A stretch of DNA of 64,000 nt from Paraburkholderia sp. BCC1884. Lineage in GTDB: Bacteria; Pseudomonadota; Gammaproteobacteria; Burkholderiales; Burkholderiaceae. Of this stretch, positions 52,383 to 62,855 are shown piece after piece. A program made the translations under genes and the position numbers. The DNA lies in assembly GCF_900996225.1 (NCBI RefSeq), contig NZ_CAAJGL010000079.1:186001-250000 (forward strand), given 5' to 3'. The notes under the pieces are model-generated. The model searched no databases and had not been told where the DNA came from. It worked only from the letters and a program-made list of their open reading frames with translations. The first letter of the stretch is position 1, and each line of letters opens with the position of its first letter.

Positions 52383-53332
52383 CGGGCCGCCCGTGCGTTG
52401 GAGACCGCGCTCACCGTGGCAGGCGCAGCCGCAGCGGGCGCGGGAGCCGCAGCGGGTGGCGGCGCGGGCGAGACTGCGCGAATCGGCTTGTCGTTGGCGT
52501 ACGGCGGCGTGGCGTTGATCTGCGCGTCGGTCAAATCGATTTGCGGATGCAGTTCCTTGTCTTTCGTGACGAAGCGCAGCGCCGACCAGTTCGCGGCAAT
52601 CGTGCGCCGCTCCGTGCTGACGATCCCGTTGACGTCGAGCACGACGGCTTGCGGTTGCGCGTTGGCGTCGATCAGCACGTCGATCACGCGGCCGATCTTC
52701 GCGCCGTTCGAGCGTTCGACCGTGGCGTCGATCAACGGCAATTGCACGGCAGCGGATTTGGCCGTATTCGGCGGAATCGCGGCCGCGTTGAGCGTAATGG
52801 GCGCGGCCTTGGCCGTCGGCGTGAAGCGGAAGGCGCTCCACGGGAAGTTCACCTTGCGGTCGCCGACACCGAGGAATCCTTGCAGATTCACCACCATCTC
52901 ACGCGGTTTGCCGCCGGCGTCCGCGATCAGGTCCACGGCCCGGCCGACGACTTTGCCGTCCGCTTTCTGCACTTCGCTGTCGAGTAGCGCGCGCGCCTCG
53001 GAGCGCTCGATCGTACGCAGCACGATCAGCGGAGGCGGGGGGGGCGGCGGCGGAGCGGGCGCGACCACGGGCGGCGGCGGCTCGACCTTGTGCGGCTTGA
53101 CGACCGGCTTCTTCGGCCTGCGCGGCTGCTCGGGTTCGACGGCTTCGGTTTCGACCGGCTCGGGCTCGGAGGCGGCCACCGGCGCGCTCGCGGGCTCGAC
53201 CGGCATGACCGTGGCGTCGACGATCGGCGCCTGCTGCGGGCCCCACAGCAGGCTGCAACCGGACAGCGCGAATAACGCGAAGACAGCAAGAATCAGCAGA
53301 CGCCAGGCAGGACGCGAAAAACCGCCGCTCAT
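52379..53332 (-). CDS. PRC-barrel domain lipoprotein
   Basis: 317 residues from ATG 53332 (GGAG 9 bases upstream); longer starts add non-coding-like sequence. The lipobox ALSGC places the lipidated Cys at 26. A proline/glutamate-rich linker with an uninterrupted Pro run (near residue 95) leads to two PRC-barrel-like units with the pattern DGKVVGRAVDLIADAGGKPREMVV and NGAKIGRVIDVLIDANAQPQAVVL. An Ala/Pro-rich tail ends the protein. Probably an envelope anchoring or assembly role. Coupled to the downstream MFS gene. Confidence 0.85.
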   Translation of the reverse strand: MSGGFSRPAWRLLILAVFALFALSGCSLLWGPQQAPIVDATVMPVEPASAPVAASEPEPVETEAVEPEQPRRPKKPVVKPHKVEPPPPVVAPAPPPPPPPPLIVLRTIERSEARALLDSEVQKADGKVVGRAVDLIADAGGKPREMVVNLQGFLGVGDRKVNFPWSAFRFTPTAKAAPITLNAAAIPPNTAKSAAVQLPLIDATVERSNGAKIGRVIDVLIDANAQPQAVVLDVNGIVSTERRTIAANWSALRFVTKDKELHPQIDLTDAQINATPPYANDKPIRAVSPAPPPAAAPAPAAAAPATVSAVSNARAAR

Positions 53333-53822
53333 CAAGAAGGACTCCATGGGCCAGTGCGGACGGGCGCGATGGGCCGCCGCGATTGAGACAGGTAACGGGC
53401 CAGAGTGTAACCCGCGAGGCACCGCTGGACCGGTTTTGCAGGCGTTCTGACAGGTACGGCCCAAGCAGGGTTCATGCCGCGCACCGTGAGTGCGGCGCTC
53501 AGATTCCAGGCGCGAGCGGCGGTTTCGATAAACCCGATACGCCGATTTCGCTGCGCAAAGTGCTCAATACCCTTCCACATCTTCATGACAAACCGTAGGT
53601 GTAAACACGCGGGCGGGTTGGCTGCTTTGCCGTCCCTTAAGCGATATACGCGTCGCGACATGTGCGGCATGCCATTCATGCGATGGGAGACATATTTGTG
53701 TTGCCCTACATTTCGAGACAGCAAAAAAGAGACGACGTCCCACTAAACCAACGCAACGAGACGAACCTGATGACGGCCGCATCGACGGCTGTTTCAGCAC
53801 GCTGATAAAGGAGGCACTCATC
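53333..53822. other. 490-base intergenic region upstream of the purine permease
   Basis: No convincing gene: frames on both strands lack start signals and family features. It must hold promoters for the lipoprotein operon (minus) and the permease (plus). The end has an unusually perfect Shine-Dalgarno, AAAGGAGG, 9 bases before the permease ATG. No purine-riboswitch core was recognised. Confidence 0.55.
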
Positions 53823-55205
53823 ATGATGGAACCCCACGCCCAACCGATTTCTGAAGTCGGCGCCGAATCATTCGACGGAAAGGGCTTTCTCGACCGTTAC
53901 TTCGAAATCTCCTCGCGTGGCAGTTCGCAGCGTCAGGAAATCGTCGCGGGCATCACGACCTTCCTCGCGATGGTCTATTCCGTATTCGTCGTGCCGGGCA
54001 TGTTCGGCAAAGCGGGCTTCGACACCAGCGCGGTGTTCGTCGCCGTCTGCCTGACCACGGCGTTCGGCTCGCTGCTGATGGGCGTGTGGGCGCGTCTGCC
54101 GATCGCGATCGGCTGTGCGATTTCACTGACCGCGTTCACCGCGTTCGGCCTCGTGCTCGGTAAGGGCCTGCATCCGAACGTCGCACTCGGCGCCGTGTTT
54201 CTGATGGGCGTGGTGTTCACGGCGATCTCGGTGACGGGCGTGCGTTCGTGGATCCTGCGCAATCTGCCGACCGGCATCGCGCACGGCACGGGGATCGGCA
54301 TTGGCCTGTTCCTGCTGCTGATCGCCGCCAACGACGTGGGCCTCGTCGTGAAGAACCCGGGTGCCGGTTTGCCGGTTGCGCTTGGCAATATCACGGCCTT
54401 GCCGGCGATCATGTCGGTAGCGGGGCTGGCGGCGATCTTCGGTCTGGTGCGCCGTCGCGTGCCGGGCTCCATCCTGATCGTGATCGTCGCGATCTCGGCG
54501 ATTGCTTTGGCGATCGATCCGGCGGTGGCGTTCCATGGCGTGTTCGCGGTGCCGTCGCTGAGCGCACCGGGCCATGCCTCGCTGATCGGCGCAATGGACA
54601 TCAAGGGCGCGCTGTCGATGGCGGTGCTGCCGAGCGTGCTGGCACTCGTGATGACGGCCGTGTTCGACGCCACCGGCACGATCCGCGCCGTCGCGGGGCA
54701 GGCGGGTCAACTCGATGAAAACGGCCGCATCATCAACGGTGGCCGCGCCTTGACGGCGGACTCGCTGAGCTCGATCTTCTCGGGCCTGCTCGGCGGCGCA
54801 CCGGCGGCGGCGTATATCGAATCGACGGTGGGTGTCGCAGCGGGCGCGAAGACGGGCATGGCTGCGGCCGTGGTCGGTCTGCTGTTCCTCGTGGTGATGT
54901 TCTTCTCGCCGCTGGCCAGTCTCGTGCCTTCGTATGCAACGGCGCCCGCGCTGATGTACGTCGGTCTGCTGATGCTCTCGAACGTCAGCAAGCTGCATAT
55001 GGACGACATGGTCGACTCGATGTCGGGCCTGATGTGTGCGGTGTTCATCGTGCTGACCGCCAACATCGTGACGGGCATCATGCTCGGCTTCGCGACGCTG
55101 GTGATCGGCCGCGTAGTGAGCGGCGAGTACCGCAAGCTGAATGTCGGCACGGTGGTGATCGCCGCGGTGCTGGTCGGCTTCTATCTGGGCGGCTGGGCGA
55201 TCTAG
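53823..55205 (+). CDS. NCS2/AzgA-family adenine/guanine/hypoxanthine permease
   Basis: 460 residues, about 13 membrane segments; near-consensus Shine-Dalgarno. AzgA features: [32 protein letters not shown] at the N-terminus, [23 protein letters not shown] between helices, and [25 protein letters not shown] with the transport motif. Imports purine bases by proton symport. Followed by a terminator at 55328. Confidence 0.93.
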   Translation: MMEPHAQPISEVGAESFDGKGFLDRYFEISSRGSSQRQEIVAGITTFLAMVYSVFVVPGMFGKAGFDTSAVFVAVCLTTAFGSLLMGVWARLPIAIGCAISLTAFTAFGLVLGKGLHPNVALGAVFLMGVVFTAISVTGVRSWILRNLPTGIAHGTGIGIGLFLLLIAANDVGLVVKNPGAGLPVALGNITALPAIMSVAGLAAIFGLVRRRVPGSILIVIVAISAIALAIDPAVAFHGVFAVPSLSAPGHASLIGAMDIKGALSMAVLPSVLALVMTAVFDATGTIRAVAGQAGQLDENGRIINGGRALTADSLSSIFSGLLGGAPAAAYIESTVGVAAGAKTGMAAAVVGLLFLVVMFFSPLASLVPSYATAPALMYVGLLMLSNVSKLHMDDMVDSMSGLMCAVFIVLTANIVTGIMLGFATLVIGRVVSGEYRKLNVGTVVIAAVLVGFYLGGWAI

Positions 55206-55327
55206 TCGTGCAGCGGGCTCACGAGTGAGTCGGTGAGCGAGAAACGTTTTTTGCTGTAACGCGAGAACAGGGCGATGCGGTATCGGCCGCCTGGTTCGGA
55301 CGTGTAGTCGGTTGTTCTCCACCTTTG

Positions 55328-55375
55328 CGCGGCGCGTGGCAGGTTTGTATCTGCGGCGCGCCGCGTTTCTTTTTT
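55328..55375 (+). terminator. intrinsic terminator of the purine permease gene
   Basis: A 9-bp GC stem (55328-55336 with 55357-55365, 20-base loop) is followed by TTTCTTTTTT. It lies 122 bases after the permease stop. The remainder of the gap to 55603 shows nothing convincing. Confidence 0.65.
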
Positions 55376-55603
55376 GCGGCTTGCTTCAGGCGTCTTTCTT
55401 GCGCGCGACTGGTGTCTCGCTCTCGACGAGCGGACGAAAGCAATCGGACCGACTGGGTGAAGCATGACGACCGCTACGACGATGAAGCGCACGGCAGTTG
55501 TGCCGCGTGCGCCTCGGCGACGCTCTGGCCGGTCTGATTCGAAGCGGAAGGGGAGTCTGAACGGAATGTCGGGGACATGGCGTTGCGTTGCGCAGCGTTA
55601 TGT

Positions 55604-55786
55604 TCAGAGCGACATATCGAATGCGGGCTTGAGGAACAGCTCGATGGCCATGACGGCGAGCCCCATCGCGGCCGCTGACAGCGTCAACGTGCCGTATTCG
55701 TCGTAGCGTGCATCGTATAGGCACGCGACGACGAAAAGAATCGCTAGCAGATTGGTCAGCCAATCGAAATTCAGCGCGAAAGTCAT
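55604..55786 (-). CDS. small membrane protein
   Basis: 60 residues from ATG 55786 (the upstream frame to 55885 is not protein-like). Two hydrophobic segments, LTNLLAILFVVACLY and LSAAAMGLAVMAIELFL, are separated by DARYDEYGT, giving a small two-helix protein. No family recognised. Isolated between the purine permease and the epimerase, with a weak ribosome site. Confidence 0.55.
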   Translation of the reverse strand: MTFALNFDWLTNLLAILFVVACLYDARYDEYGTLTLSAAAMGLAVMAIELFLKPAFDMSL

Positions 55787-55920
55787 CGATCGAATCCGGA
55801 CTCGTGTGCAACCCGGACAGTCGGATCGCACGGACAATGAGCCGGATTCTAGCGAGTGGAGATTACGAATTCGCAACGGCGACACTTACACGGCTTACAG
55901 CCGGCGCGCGCCGCCGCCGC

Positions 55921-56826
55921 TCATTTTTCGACCTTCATATCGTGCTCGATCCAGTCGGTCACGGAGGTGCGTTTCGGCTGCCAGTCGAGCAGTTTGCGAG
56001 CGCGCTCGCCGCGCACGCGGCTATTCGAGCCGAGGCCATACGAGGCCATTTCATAGCCCCATTCCTTTTGCGCTTCTTCGAGCGGCCAGTCTTGTGCCTC
56101 GCCGAGTTTCATCGCGCGGGCAATCGCGGCGCTCATGTCGCGGAACGACGCTTCGCCGCTTTCCACGAAATAGAACATGCCCGCCGGCGTTCTTTCCAGC
56201 GCGAGGCGATACAACTCGGCGACGTCGTCGATATGGACGTTCGACCACGTATTGCCGCCGCTGCCGACGTGACGCACCACGCCGCTCTTTTGCGCCTGAC
56301 GCACGAGACGCGGCAACTGCACGCTCGCGCTGCCGGCTACGGCGCCGTCGCCGTAAATCAGCGTATTGCAGAGCACGGCCGAGCGGATGTTCTGGCGCGC
56401 GGCCTTCAGCACCAGTTGATCGATAGCGACGCGAGCGGCCTTGTCGGCGGTCGGCTCGGGCAGCGTGTCCTCGTGATAAACGCGCGCCGCGCCCGCTTCG
56501 CCGCCCGACGCATCGCCGACGATGCTCGAACCGCTCGTATGCAGAAACACCTTGCCGGAACCGGCGAGGCCGTCGATCAGCGCTTGCACCGCGCCTTCAT
56601 GATCGCTGCTTGCCGCGTTGATGACGGCGTCGGCGGCTTGCGCTTCGGCAATCAGCAACGCGCGGTCGTCGAGCGTGCCGATGACCGGCTCGATCCCCAG
56701 CCGCTGCAACTCGGCGCTCTGTCCGGCATTGCGGATCAGGCCGCGCACTGTGTGCCCGGCGCGTGCCAGATGCGCTGCGATCGAACCGCCGATGAAACCG
56801 CTGGCGCCAGTGACGAATACTTTCAA
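55921..56826 (-). CDS. NAD-dependent epimerase/dehydratase family (extended SDR)
   Basis: 301 residues from TTG 56826, chosen because AAGGAG lies 6 bases upstream and the family N-terminus KVFVTGASGFIGG begins there. The Rossmann motif GASGFIG is intact and VHIDDVAELY is typical of extended SDRs. The classical active-site YxxxK is not obvious (VYHEDTL and LIYGDG are candidates), so catalytic activity needs checking. Divergent from a LysR gene that probably controls it. Confidence 0.85.
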   Translation of the reverse strand: MKVFVTGASGFIGGSIAAHLARAGHTVRGLIRNAGQSAELQRLGIEPVIGTLDDRALLIAEAQAADAVINAASSDHEGAVQALIDGLAGSGKVFLHTSGSSIVGDASGGEAGAARVYHEDTLPEPTADKAARVAIDQLVLKAARQNIRSAVLCNTLIYGDGAVAGSASVQLPRLVRQAQKSGVVRHVGSGGNTWSNVHIDDVAELYRLALERTPAGMFYFVESGEASFRDMSAAIARAMKLGEAQDWPLEEAQKEWGYEMASYGLGSNSRVRGERARKLLDWQPKRTSVTDWIEHDMKVEK

Positions 56827-56903
56827 GACGTTCTCCTTGAGGGAAATACGATGGAATGCGTGCAGTATCCGCCGACTTGATTCTCGCAAAAAGCGTGTTA
56901 GTC

Positions 56904-56923
56904 TCAAATCAATCTTGATTTGA
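56904..56923. promoter_or_regulatory. perfect 9-bp inverted repeat between epimerase and LysR genes
   Basis: TCAAATCAA and TTGATTTGA are separated by TC, centred 9-28 bases upstream of the LysR start and about 80 bases upstream of the divergent epimerase start. The position and perfect dyad suit the autoregulatory site of the LysR protein at 56932. Confidence 0.65.
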
Positions 56924-56931
56924 AATCAACA

Positions 56932-57828
56932 ATGAAAACTTCCACCGACGAGTTACTGGTATTCGTCACGGTGATCGACAGCGGCTCGATCACGGCGGCT
57001 GCGGAAAAGCTGGGGCAAACGGTGTCCGGCGTGAGCCGGGCTCTCACGCGCCTCGAAAAGAAACTCGACACCGCGCTCGTGCGGCGTACCACCCGCCGTC
57101 TGCAACTGACCGAGGAGGGCGAGGCCTTCCTGCGACGCGCGCGGGCGATTCTCGCGGCGATGGAGGAGGCGGAGGAGTCCGTCACGCGCGGCCGGGAACG
57201 GCCATCGGGGCGACTGCGCGTGGATGCGGCGTCGCCCTTCATGCTGCATTGCGTGGCGCCGCATATGGCGGCGTTTTCCCAGCTCTATCCGGAGATCCGG
57301 CTCGAGTTGACCAGCAACGAGCGGATCGTCGATCTGCTCGAACAGAAGGTGGATATCGCGATCCGGATCGGCGCGCTGCAGGATTCGACCCTGCACGCGC
57401 GGGTGTTCGGCAGCAGCAAGCTGAGCGTGCTCGCCAGTCCGGCGTATCTGGCCGAACATGGCGAGCCCAAATCGATCGATGCTTTGCGTGGGCATCGGCT
57501 GATCGGCTTTACCGCGCCCGAGCACCTGAATCGCTGGCCGCTGCGCGAGGGCCGCAAGGGCAAAGCCGAACTGCTGAAAATCGAACCGGCGATGACCGCC
57601 TCGAGCGGCGAGACGATCCGGCAACTGGCGCTGTCAGGATGGGGCATCGCCTGCCTCGCCAGCTTCATGACCGCCGCCGATGTGCGCGACGGACGTCTCG
57701 TGCCGATTCTCGAGCACGTGCTGATGGACGAGCGTCAGCAGGTGAGTGCGGTGTTTTATCAGAGCGCGTCGCTGGCCGGCCGTGTGCAGTGTTTTCTGGA
57801 TTTCATCGCGACGCGCGTGAATCTCTAG
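56932..57828 (+). CDS. LysR-family regulator
   Basis: 298 residues from ATG 56932. HTH segment ELLVFVTVIDSGSITAAAEKLGQTVSGVSRALTRLEKKL, effector domain starting RLRVDAASPFMLHCVAPHMAAF, a layout common to regulators of SDR-type reductases. Divergent from the epimerase, with the palindrome at 56904 between them. Confidence 0.92.
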   Translation: MKTSTDELLVFVTVIDSGSITAAAEKLGQTVSGVSRALTRLEKKLDTALVRRTTRRLQLTEEGEAFLRRARAILAAMEEAEESVTRGRERPSGRLRVDAASPFMLHCVAPHMAAFSQLYPEIRLELTSNERIVDLLEQKVDIAIRIGALQDSTLHARVFGSSKLSVLASPAYLAEHGEPKSIDALRGHRLIGFTAPEHLNRWPLREGRKGKAELLKIEPAMTASSGETIRQLALSGWGIACLASFMTAADVRDGRLVPILEHVLMDERQQVSAVFYQSASLAGRVQCFLDFIATRVNL

Positions 57829-57870
57829 GCGCGCGACCCGCGCTCGCCTCTCCTATAACACTCTCATCGA

Positions 57871-57909
57871 CCCCGGCGTGTGGCCACCGCCGGGGCGCGG
57901 CATTTTTTT
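57871..57909 (+). terminator. intrinsic terminator after the LysR gene
   Basis: Perfect 8-bp stem CCCCGGCG (57871-57878) with CGCCGGGG (57888-57895), loop of 9, followed shortly by seven T residues (57903-57909). Confidence 0.75.
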
Positions 57910-57937
57910 GGTCGCGTGGCGCCGCTGATTTTGAAGG

Positions 57938-58123
57938 TGTATATACAAGTTGTGACCGGGAGAGCGTCTTCTCTACAGTCGAAGCCCGATCTGGACGCCA
58001 ACGCGACGCCGCCCGCATCCTGCGGACACGGGCCACCTTAATGAAAACCCCTAGGCCGGGCATTTAAAAACAAGTTGTATATACAAGCCAGCGCCGCTAG
58101 ACTTCTCTCAAATTGTATAGACA
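57938..58123. promoter_or_regulatory. three HutC-type operators in the hut promoter
   Basis: TGTATATACA at 57938-57947 and, within the 12-bp palindrome TTGTATATACAA, at 58076-58085; a third, imperfect TGTATAGACA at 58114-58123 ends just before the hutH ribosome site. TGTA-N2-TACA matches known HutC sites, and hutC is encoded at 59670. Binding at the last two sites would block both promoter and translation-start region. Confidence 0.8.
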
Positions 58124-58137
58124 GGATGACAACCATC

Positions 58138-59661
58138 ATGATGACTTTGAAGCCCGGCCACCTGACCCTCCCGCAACTGCGCCAGATCGCTCGCGAACAC
58201 GTCGCGCTCAAGCTCGATCCGGCCAGCCACGCCGCGATCGACGCCTGCGCGCAAGCCGTCGCCGATATCGCGGCGAAGGGCGAACCGGCCTACGGCATCA
58301 ACACCGGCTTTGGGCGTCTTGCCAGCACGCACATTCCGCACGATCAACTCGAACTGCTGCAACGCAATCTGGTGCTCTCGCACGCGGTCGGCGTGGGTGA
58401 GCCGATGTCGCGTCCGGTCGTGCGTCTGCTGATCGCGCTGAAGCTGTCGAGCCTGGGTCGCGGTCACTCGGGCATCCGCCGCGAAGTGATGGAAGCGCTG
58501 ATCACGCTGTACAACGCCGACGTGCTGCCGGTGATTCCGGTCAAGGGTTCGGTGGGCGCTTCCGGCGACCTCGCGCCGCTCGCGCATATGTCGGCGGCGC
58601 TGCTGGGCGTCGGCGAAGTGTTCGCGAAGGGCGAGCGCATGGCGGCCACCGAAGGCCTCGCGCTGGTCGGTCTCAAGCCGCTCACGCTGCAAGCCAAGGA
58701 AGGCCTCGCGTTGCTCAACGGCACGCAGGCGTCCACCGCGCTCGCGCTCTACAACATGTTCGCAATCGAAGACCTGTACCGCACGGCGCTGGTGTCGGGC
58801 GCGTTGTCGGTGGATGCGGCCATGGGCTCGGTCAAGCCGTTCGACCCGCGCATTCACGAACTGCGCGGCCATCAAGGCCAGATCGACGCGGCAACGGCTT
58901 ACCGTTCGCTATTGGACGGCTCGGGCATCAACGTCTCGCACGCAGATTGCGACAAGGTGCAGGACCCGTACAGCCTGCGCTGTCAGCCGCAAGTGATGGG
59001 CGCGTGTCTGGACCAGATGCGTCACGCGGCCAACGTGCTGCTGCTGGAAGCGAACGCCGTGTCCGACAATCCGCTGATTTTCCCGGACACCGGCGAAGTG
59101 CTGTCGGGTGGCAACTTTCACGCCGAACCGGTGGCCTTCGCTGCCGACAACCTCGCGCTCGCCGTTGCTGAAATCGGCGCGCTGGCGGAACGCCGCATCG
59201 CCTTGCTGATCGATGCCACGCTGTCGGGCCTGCCGCCGTTCCTCGTTCGCGATGGCGGCGTGAACTCGGGCTTCATGATCGCTCACGTGACGGCCGCCGC
59301 GCTCGCCTCGGAGAACAAGACGCTGGCGCATCCGGCTTCGGTCGATTCGCTGCCGACCTCGGCCAATCAGGAAGATCACGTGTCGATGGCGACGTTCGCT
59401 GCGCGCAAGCTCGGCGACATCGCTGAAAACACCGCCAATATTCTGTCGATCGAATTGCTCGCCGCCGCGCAAGGCGTCGATCTGCGCGCACCGCACAAGA
59501 CCAGCCCGAGCCTGCAGAAAGTGATGGACACGGTGCGCAAGGACGTCGCGCATTACGAGCTCGATCATTATTTCGCGCCGGATATCGCGGCCGTCACGCG
59601 CCTCGTGCAAAACGGCACGATCGCGAAGCTGAGCCCGTTCTCGTTCGCCTCCGAGCAGTAA
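58138..59661 (+). CDS. hutH: histidine ammonia-lyase
   Basis: 507 residues from ATG 58138; AGGA 11 bases upstream and the resulting N-terminus [15 protein letters not shown] matches known HutH starts better than ATG 58126. The MIO prosthetic group forms from Ala141-Ser142-Gly143 in [14 protein letters not shown]. Converts histidine to urocanate and ammonia, the first step of histidine utilisation. First gene of the hut operon. Confidence 0.97.
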   Translation: MMTLKPGHLTLPQLRQIAREHVALKLDPASHAAIDACAQAVADIAAKGEPAYGINTGFGRLASTHIPHDQLELLQRNLVLSHAVGVGEPMSRPVVRLLIALKLSSLGRGHSGIRREVMEALITLYNADVLPVIPVKGSVGASGDLAPLAHMSAALLGVGEVFAKGERMAATEGLALVGLKPLTLQAKEGLALLNGTQASTALALYNMFAIEDLYRTALVSGALSVDAAMGSVKPFDPRIHELRGHQGQIDAATAYRSLLDGSGINVSHADCDKVQDPYSLRCQPQVMGACLDQMRHAANVLLLEANAVSDNPLIFPDTGEVLSGGNFHAEPVAFAADNLALAVAEIGALAERRIALLIDATLSGLPPFLVRDGGVNSGFMIAHVTAAALASENKTLAHPASVDSLPTSANQEDHVSMATFAARKLGDIAENTANILSIELLAAAQGVDLRAPHKTSPSLQKVMDTVRKDVAHYELDHYFAPDIAAVTRLVQNGTIAKLSPFSFASEQ

Positions 59662-59669
59662 AACAGCCC

Positions 59670-60365
59670 ATGAACGCACCGGCTTACCAGGGCATCAAGG
59701 ACTTTATCCTCGCGCGCATTCATGCGGGCGAATGGGGTGAAGGCGACCAGGTGCCCTCCGAAAACGAACTCGCGCGCGAGTTCAGCGTGGCCCGCATGAC
59801 GGTCAACCGCGCCTTGCGCGAGTTGACGTCGGAGCAGGTGCTCACGCGCGTGCAAGGGTCGGGTACTTTCGTGGCGCGTCCCAAGTACGAGTCGACGCTG
59901 GTGGCGATCCGCAGCATCTCCGACGAAATCATCGGGCGCGGTCATCGGCATCAGGCAAAGGTGCTGCATATCGGCGCGAGCATCGCCGATGCGGCGCTCG
60001 CCGAGGAAATGCAGGTGAGCGCGGGCAGTCCGGTGTTTCATTCGCGCGTGCTGCATTTCGAAAACGACGAGCCGGTGCAGCTCGAAGAGCGCTGGGTCAA
60101 TCCGGTAGTCGCGCCCGAATATGCGCTGCAGGACTTCACCAACACCACGCCGAACCAGTATCTCGTGCGGGTGGCGCCGTTGCAGCGCGTCGAGTACCGC
60201 ATCGAGGCGCTGGCGGCCGACCCCGACACGCGCGCCTTGCTGACCATGGACGAACTCGAACCGTGCCTCGTGCTGCATCGGCGCACGTGGTCGCAAAGCC
60301 AGGTCGCTTCGATTGCCAATCTCTGGCATCCCGGCAGCCGCTATCGCTTCACCGGACATTTCTGA
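59670..60365 (+). CDS. hutC: histidine utilisation repressor (GntR/UTRA)
   Basis: 231 residues. N-terminal GntR winged helix ([41 protein letters not shown]) and a C-terminal UTRA domain that binds urocanate. Lies 8 bases after hutH within the operon and is therefore autoregulated through the operators at 57938-58123. Repression is expected to be relieved by urocanate. Confidence 0.96.
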   Translation: MNAPAYQGIKDFILARIHAGEWGEGDQVPSENELAREFSVARMTVNRALRELTSEQVLTRVQGSGTFVARPKYESTLVAIRSISDEIIGRGHRHQAKVLHIGASIADAALAEEMQVSAGSPVFHSRVLHFENDEPVQLEERWVNPVVAPEYALQDFTNTTPNQYLVRVAPLQRVEYRIEALAADPDTRALLTMDELEPCLVLHRRTWSQSQVASIANLWHPGSRYRFTGHF

Positions 60366-60417
60366 CGTCACCGTTTCTTCAAATCTCCCGACCATTTTGA
60401 GCAATCCGAGGGCCATC

Positions 60418-62106
60418 ATGAACAACCCGAAACACATCGACCCGCGACTCGACCCGACCCGCACGATCCGCGCACCGCGCGGCGCGGAAAAGACCTGCAA
60501 GACCTGGATCGCGGAAGCCGCGTACCGGATGATCCAGAACAACCTGGACCCGGAAGTCGCCGAGCATCCGCATGCGCTGGTGGTGTACGGCGGCATTGGC
60601 CGCGCCGCGCGTAACTGGGATTGCTTCGATCAGATTCTCCAGTCGTTGAAAGACCTGAACGAAGACGAGACGCTGCTGATCCAGTCGGGCAAGCCGGTCG
60701 GCGTGTTTCGCACGCACGCGGATGCGCCGCGCGTGTTGCTGGCGAATTCGAACCTCGTGCCGCATTGGGCGACGTGGGAACACTTCCACGAACTCGACCG
60801 CAAGGGCCTGATGATGTACGGCCAGATGACGGCGGGCAGCTGGATTTACATCGGTAGTCAGGGCATCGTGCAGGGCACGTACGAGACGTTCTACTCGGTG
60901 GCGAACCAGCATTTCAACGGCGACCCGAAGGGCCGCTGGATCCTGACCGGCGGTCTCGGCGGCATGGGCGGCGCGCAACCGCTCGCGGCCACCATGGCGG
61001 GTTTCTCGATGATCGCGGTGGAGTGCGACGAGTCGCGCATCGACATGCGTCTGAAGACGCGTTACGTCGATAAAAAAGCCCACACGCTCGATGAAGCGCT
61101 CGCCATGCTCGAGGAAGCGAAGCAGGCCGGCAAGCCGGTGTCGATCGGTCTGGTGGGCAATGCGGTAGACGTGTTCGCCGAGTGCGTGACGCGCGGCATC
61201 ACGCCGGACTGCGTGACCGATCAGACCAGCGCGCACGATCCGATTCACGGCTACCTGCCGCAAGGCTGGACAGTGGAAGACTGGCGCGAACGTCAGAAGA
61301 CCGCGCCGGACAGCATCGTCACGCCGGCCAAGCAGTCGATGGCCAGGCAGGTGCAGTCCATGCTAACGCTGCAGGAACGTGGCGCGGCCACGCTCGACTA
61401 CGGCAACAACATCCGTCAGATGGCGCTGGAAATGGGCGTGGAAAACGCCTTCGATTTCCCGGGCTTCGTGCCGGCCTACATCCGCCCGCTGTTCTGCGAA
61501 GGCAAGGGTCCGTTCCGCTGGGTTGCGCTGTCGGGCGATCCGGAGGACATCTACAAGACCGATGCGAAGGTCAAGGAACTGATTCCCGATGATCCGCATC
61601 TGCACAACTGGCTCGACATGGCGCGCGAACGCATCGCGTTCCAGGGCTTGCCGGCGCGGATTTGCTGGGTCGGTGTGAAGGATCGCTATCGTCTGGGCCA
61701 GGCGTTCAACGAGATGGTGAAGAACGGTGAACTGAAAGCGCCGATCGTGATCGGTCGCGATCACCTCGACACCGGTTCGGTAGCGAGCCCGAATCGCGAA
61801 ACGGAATCGATGAAAGACGGCTCGGACGCGGTCAGCGACTGGCCGTTGCTCAACGCACTGCTCAACACGGCAGGCGGCGCATCGTGGGTGTCGCTGCATC
61901 ACGGCGGCGGGGTTGGCATGGGCTTCAGCCAGCACTCGGGCGTCGTGATCGTCGCCGACGGCACGGACGCGGCCAAAGAACGCCTCGGCCGCGTGCTGTT
62001 CAACGATCCGGCCACGGGTGTGATGCGTCACGCGGACGCCGGCTACGAACTCGCGCAGGAAACGGCGCGCGAGGCCGGTCTCAATCTGCCGATGCTGGGC
62101 CGTTGA
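60418..62106 (+). CDS. hutU: urocanate hydratase
   Basis: 562 residues, the usual length. The NAD-binding segment [11 protein letters not shown] is present, with [15 protein letters not shown] and the C-terminal [17 protein letters not shown] typical of the family. Converts urocanate to imidazolone propionate with tightly bound NAD. Confidence 0.97.
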   Translation: MNNPKHIDPRLDPTRTIRAPRGAEKTCKTWIAEAAYRMIQNNLDPEVAEHPHALVVYGGIGRAARNWDCFDQILQSLKDLNEDETLLIQSGKPVGVFRTHADAPRVLLANSNLVPHWATWEHFHELDRKGLMMYGQMTAGSWIYIGSQGIVQGTYETFYSVANQHFNGDPKGRWILTGGLGGMGGAQPLAATMAGFSMIAVECDESRIDMRLKTRYVDKKAHTLDEALAMLEEAKQAGKPVSIGLVGNAVDVFAECVTRGITPDCVTDQTSAHDPIHGYLPQGWTVEDWRERQKTAPDSIVTPAKQSMARQVQSMLTLQERGAATLDYGNNIRQMALEMGVENAFDFPGFVPAYIRPLFCEGKGPFRWVALSGDPEDIYKTDAKVKELIPDDPHLHNWLDMARERIAFQGLPARICWVGVKDRYRLGQAFNEMVKNGELKAPIVIGRDHLDTGSVASPNRETESMKDGSDAVSDWPLLNALLNTAGGASWVSLHHGGGVGMGFSQHSGVVIVADGTDAAKERLGRVLFNDPATGVMRHADAGYELAQETAREAGLNLPMLGR

Positions 62107-62107
62107 C

Positions 62108-62773
62108 GTGACGGTGCTCGGTTGCAAGGCCCGCTTCACGCTGCTTCGCGGCGCCGAACTCGTAGCGGCGCCGTGGAAGAACGGCGGCGGCGTCACGCGT
62201 GAAATCGCGGCGTTTTCCGCTGAGGAACGCGATGCGCGCGGCGCCGGGCTCGATCGCTTCGTGTGGCGCGTGAGCGTGGCCGATGTCGGGCAAGCGGGGC
62301 CGTTTTCGCGCTTCGAGGGCATCGATCGCACGCTCGTGCTGCTATCCGGCGCGGGCATGCTGCTCGACGAAGCGCCGGCGGTTGCTTCGGCGAACGACGC
62401 GCAGCGCGTGAAAACGCACACGTTGACGCAAGCGCTCGACATGGCCCGTTTCGCCGGCGAGGCGCGCATCGACGCACGCCTCGTCGATGGTGCGACACGC
62501 GATTTCAACCTGATGGTGCGGCGCGACGCGGCGCAGGGCGAACTCGAGGTCTGGCGTGCGGACCGGCAGCAGGACACGCAACGCATCGTGTCCGGCGACG
62601 TGGCGCTGCTGTACTGCGCGAGCGGTGCGGTCTCGGTCACGCCGGCCGATGCACAGCCGGTGTCGCTCGAAGCGGGCGACACATTACGCATCGATACGCC
62701 CAATGCGCTCCACTGCACCGTTCAGGGCGCGGGCGCGCTACTAGCGATCACGATCCGCTACACGCAACGATGA
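62108..62773 (+). CDS. hutD: HutD-family cupin protein
   Basis: 221 residues from GTG 62108, one base after the hutU stop. The pattern [14 protein letters not shown] near the N-terminus and FNLMVRRD in the middle identify HutD. It is a bicupin thought to moderate hut operon activity, probably by binding an intermediate; it is not an enzyme of the core path. Confidence 0.93.
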   Translation: MTVLGCKARFTLLRGAELVAAPWKNGGGVTREIAAFSAEERDARGAGLDRFVWRVSVADVGQAGPFSRFEGIDRTLVLLSGAGMLLDEAPAVASANDAQRVKTHTLTQALDMARFAGEARIDARLVDGATRDFNLMVRRDAAQGELEVWRADRQQDTQRIVSGDVALLYCASGAVSVTPADAQPVSLEAGDTLRIDTPNALHCTVQGAGALLAITIRYTQR

Positions 62774-62855
62774 CGACGATTCGCGCGTACGTTCATGGGC
62801 ACGAGACGCGCGCGCGAACCACCACGGACACGCAACGAGCTGCAATGAGCACGCG

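Noticed and set aside
55386..55811. 141-codon minus-strand frame near the purine permease terminator
   Set aside because: Arg-rich shadow-like composition; overlaps a better small membrane-protein frame and the terminator.
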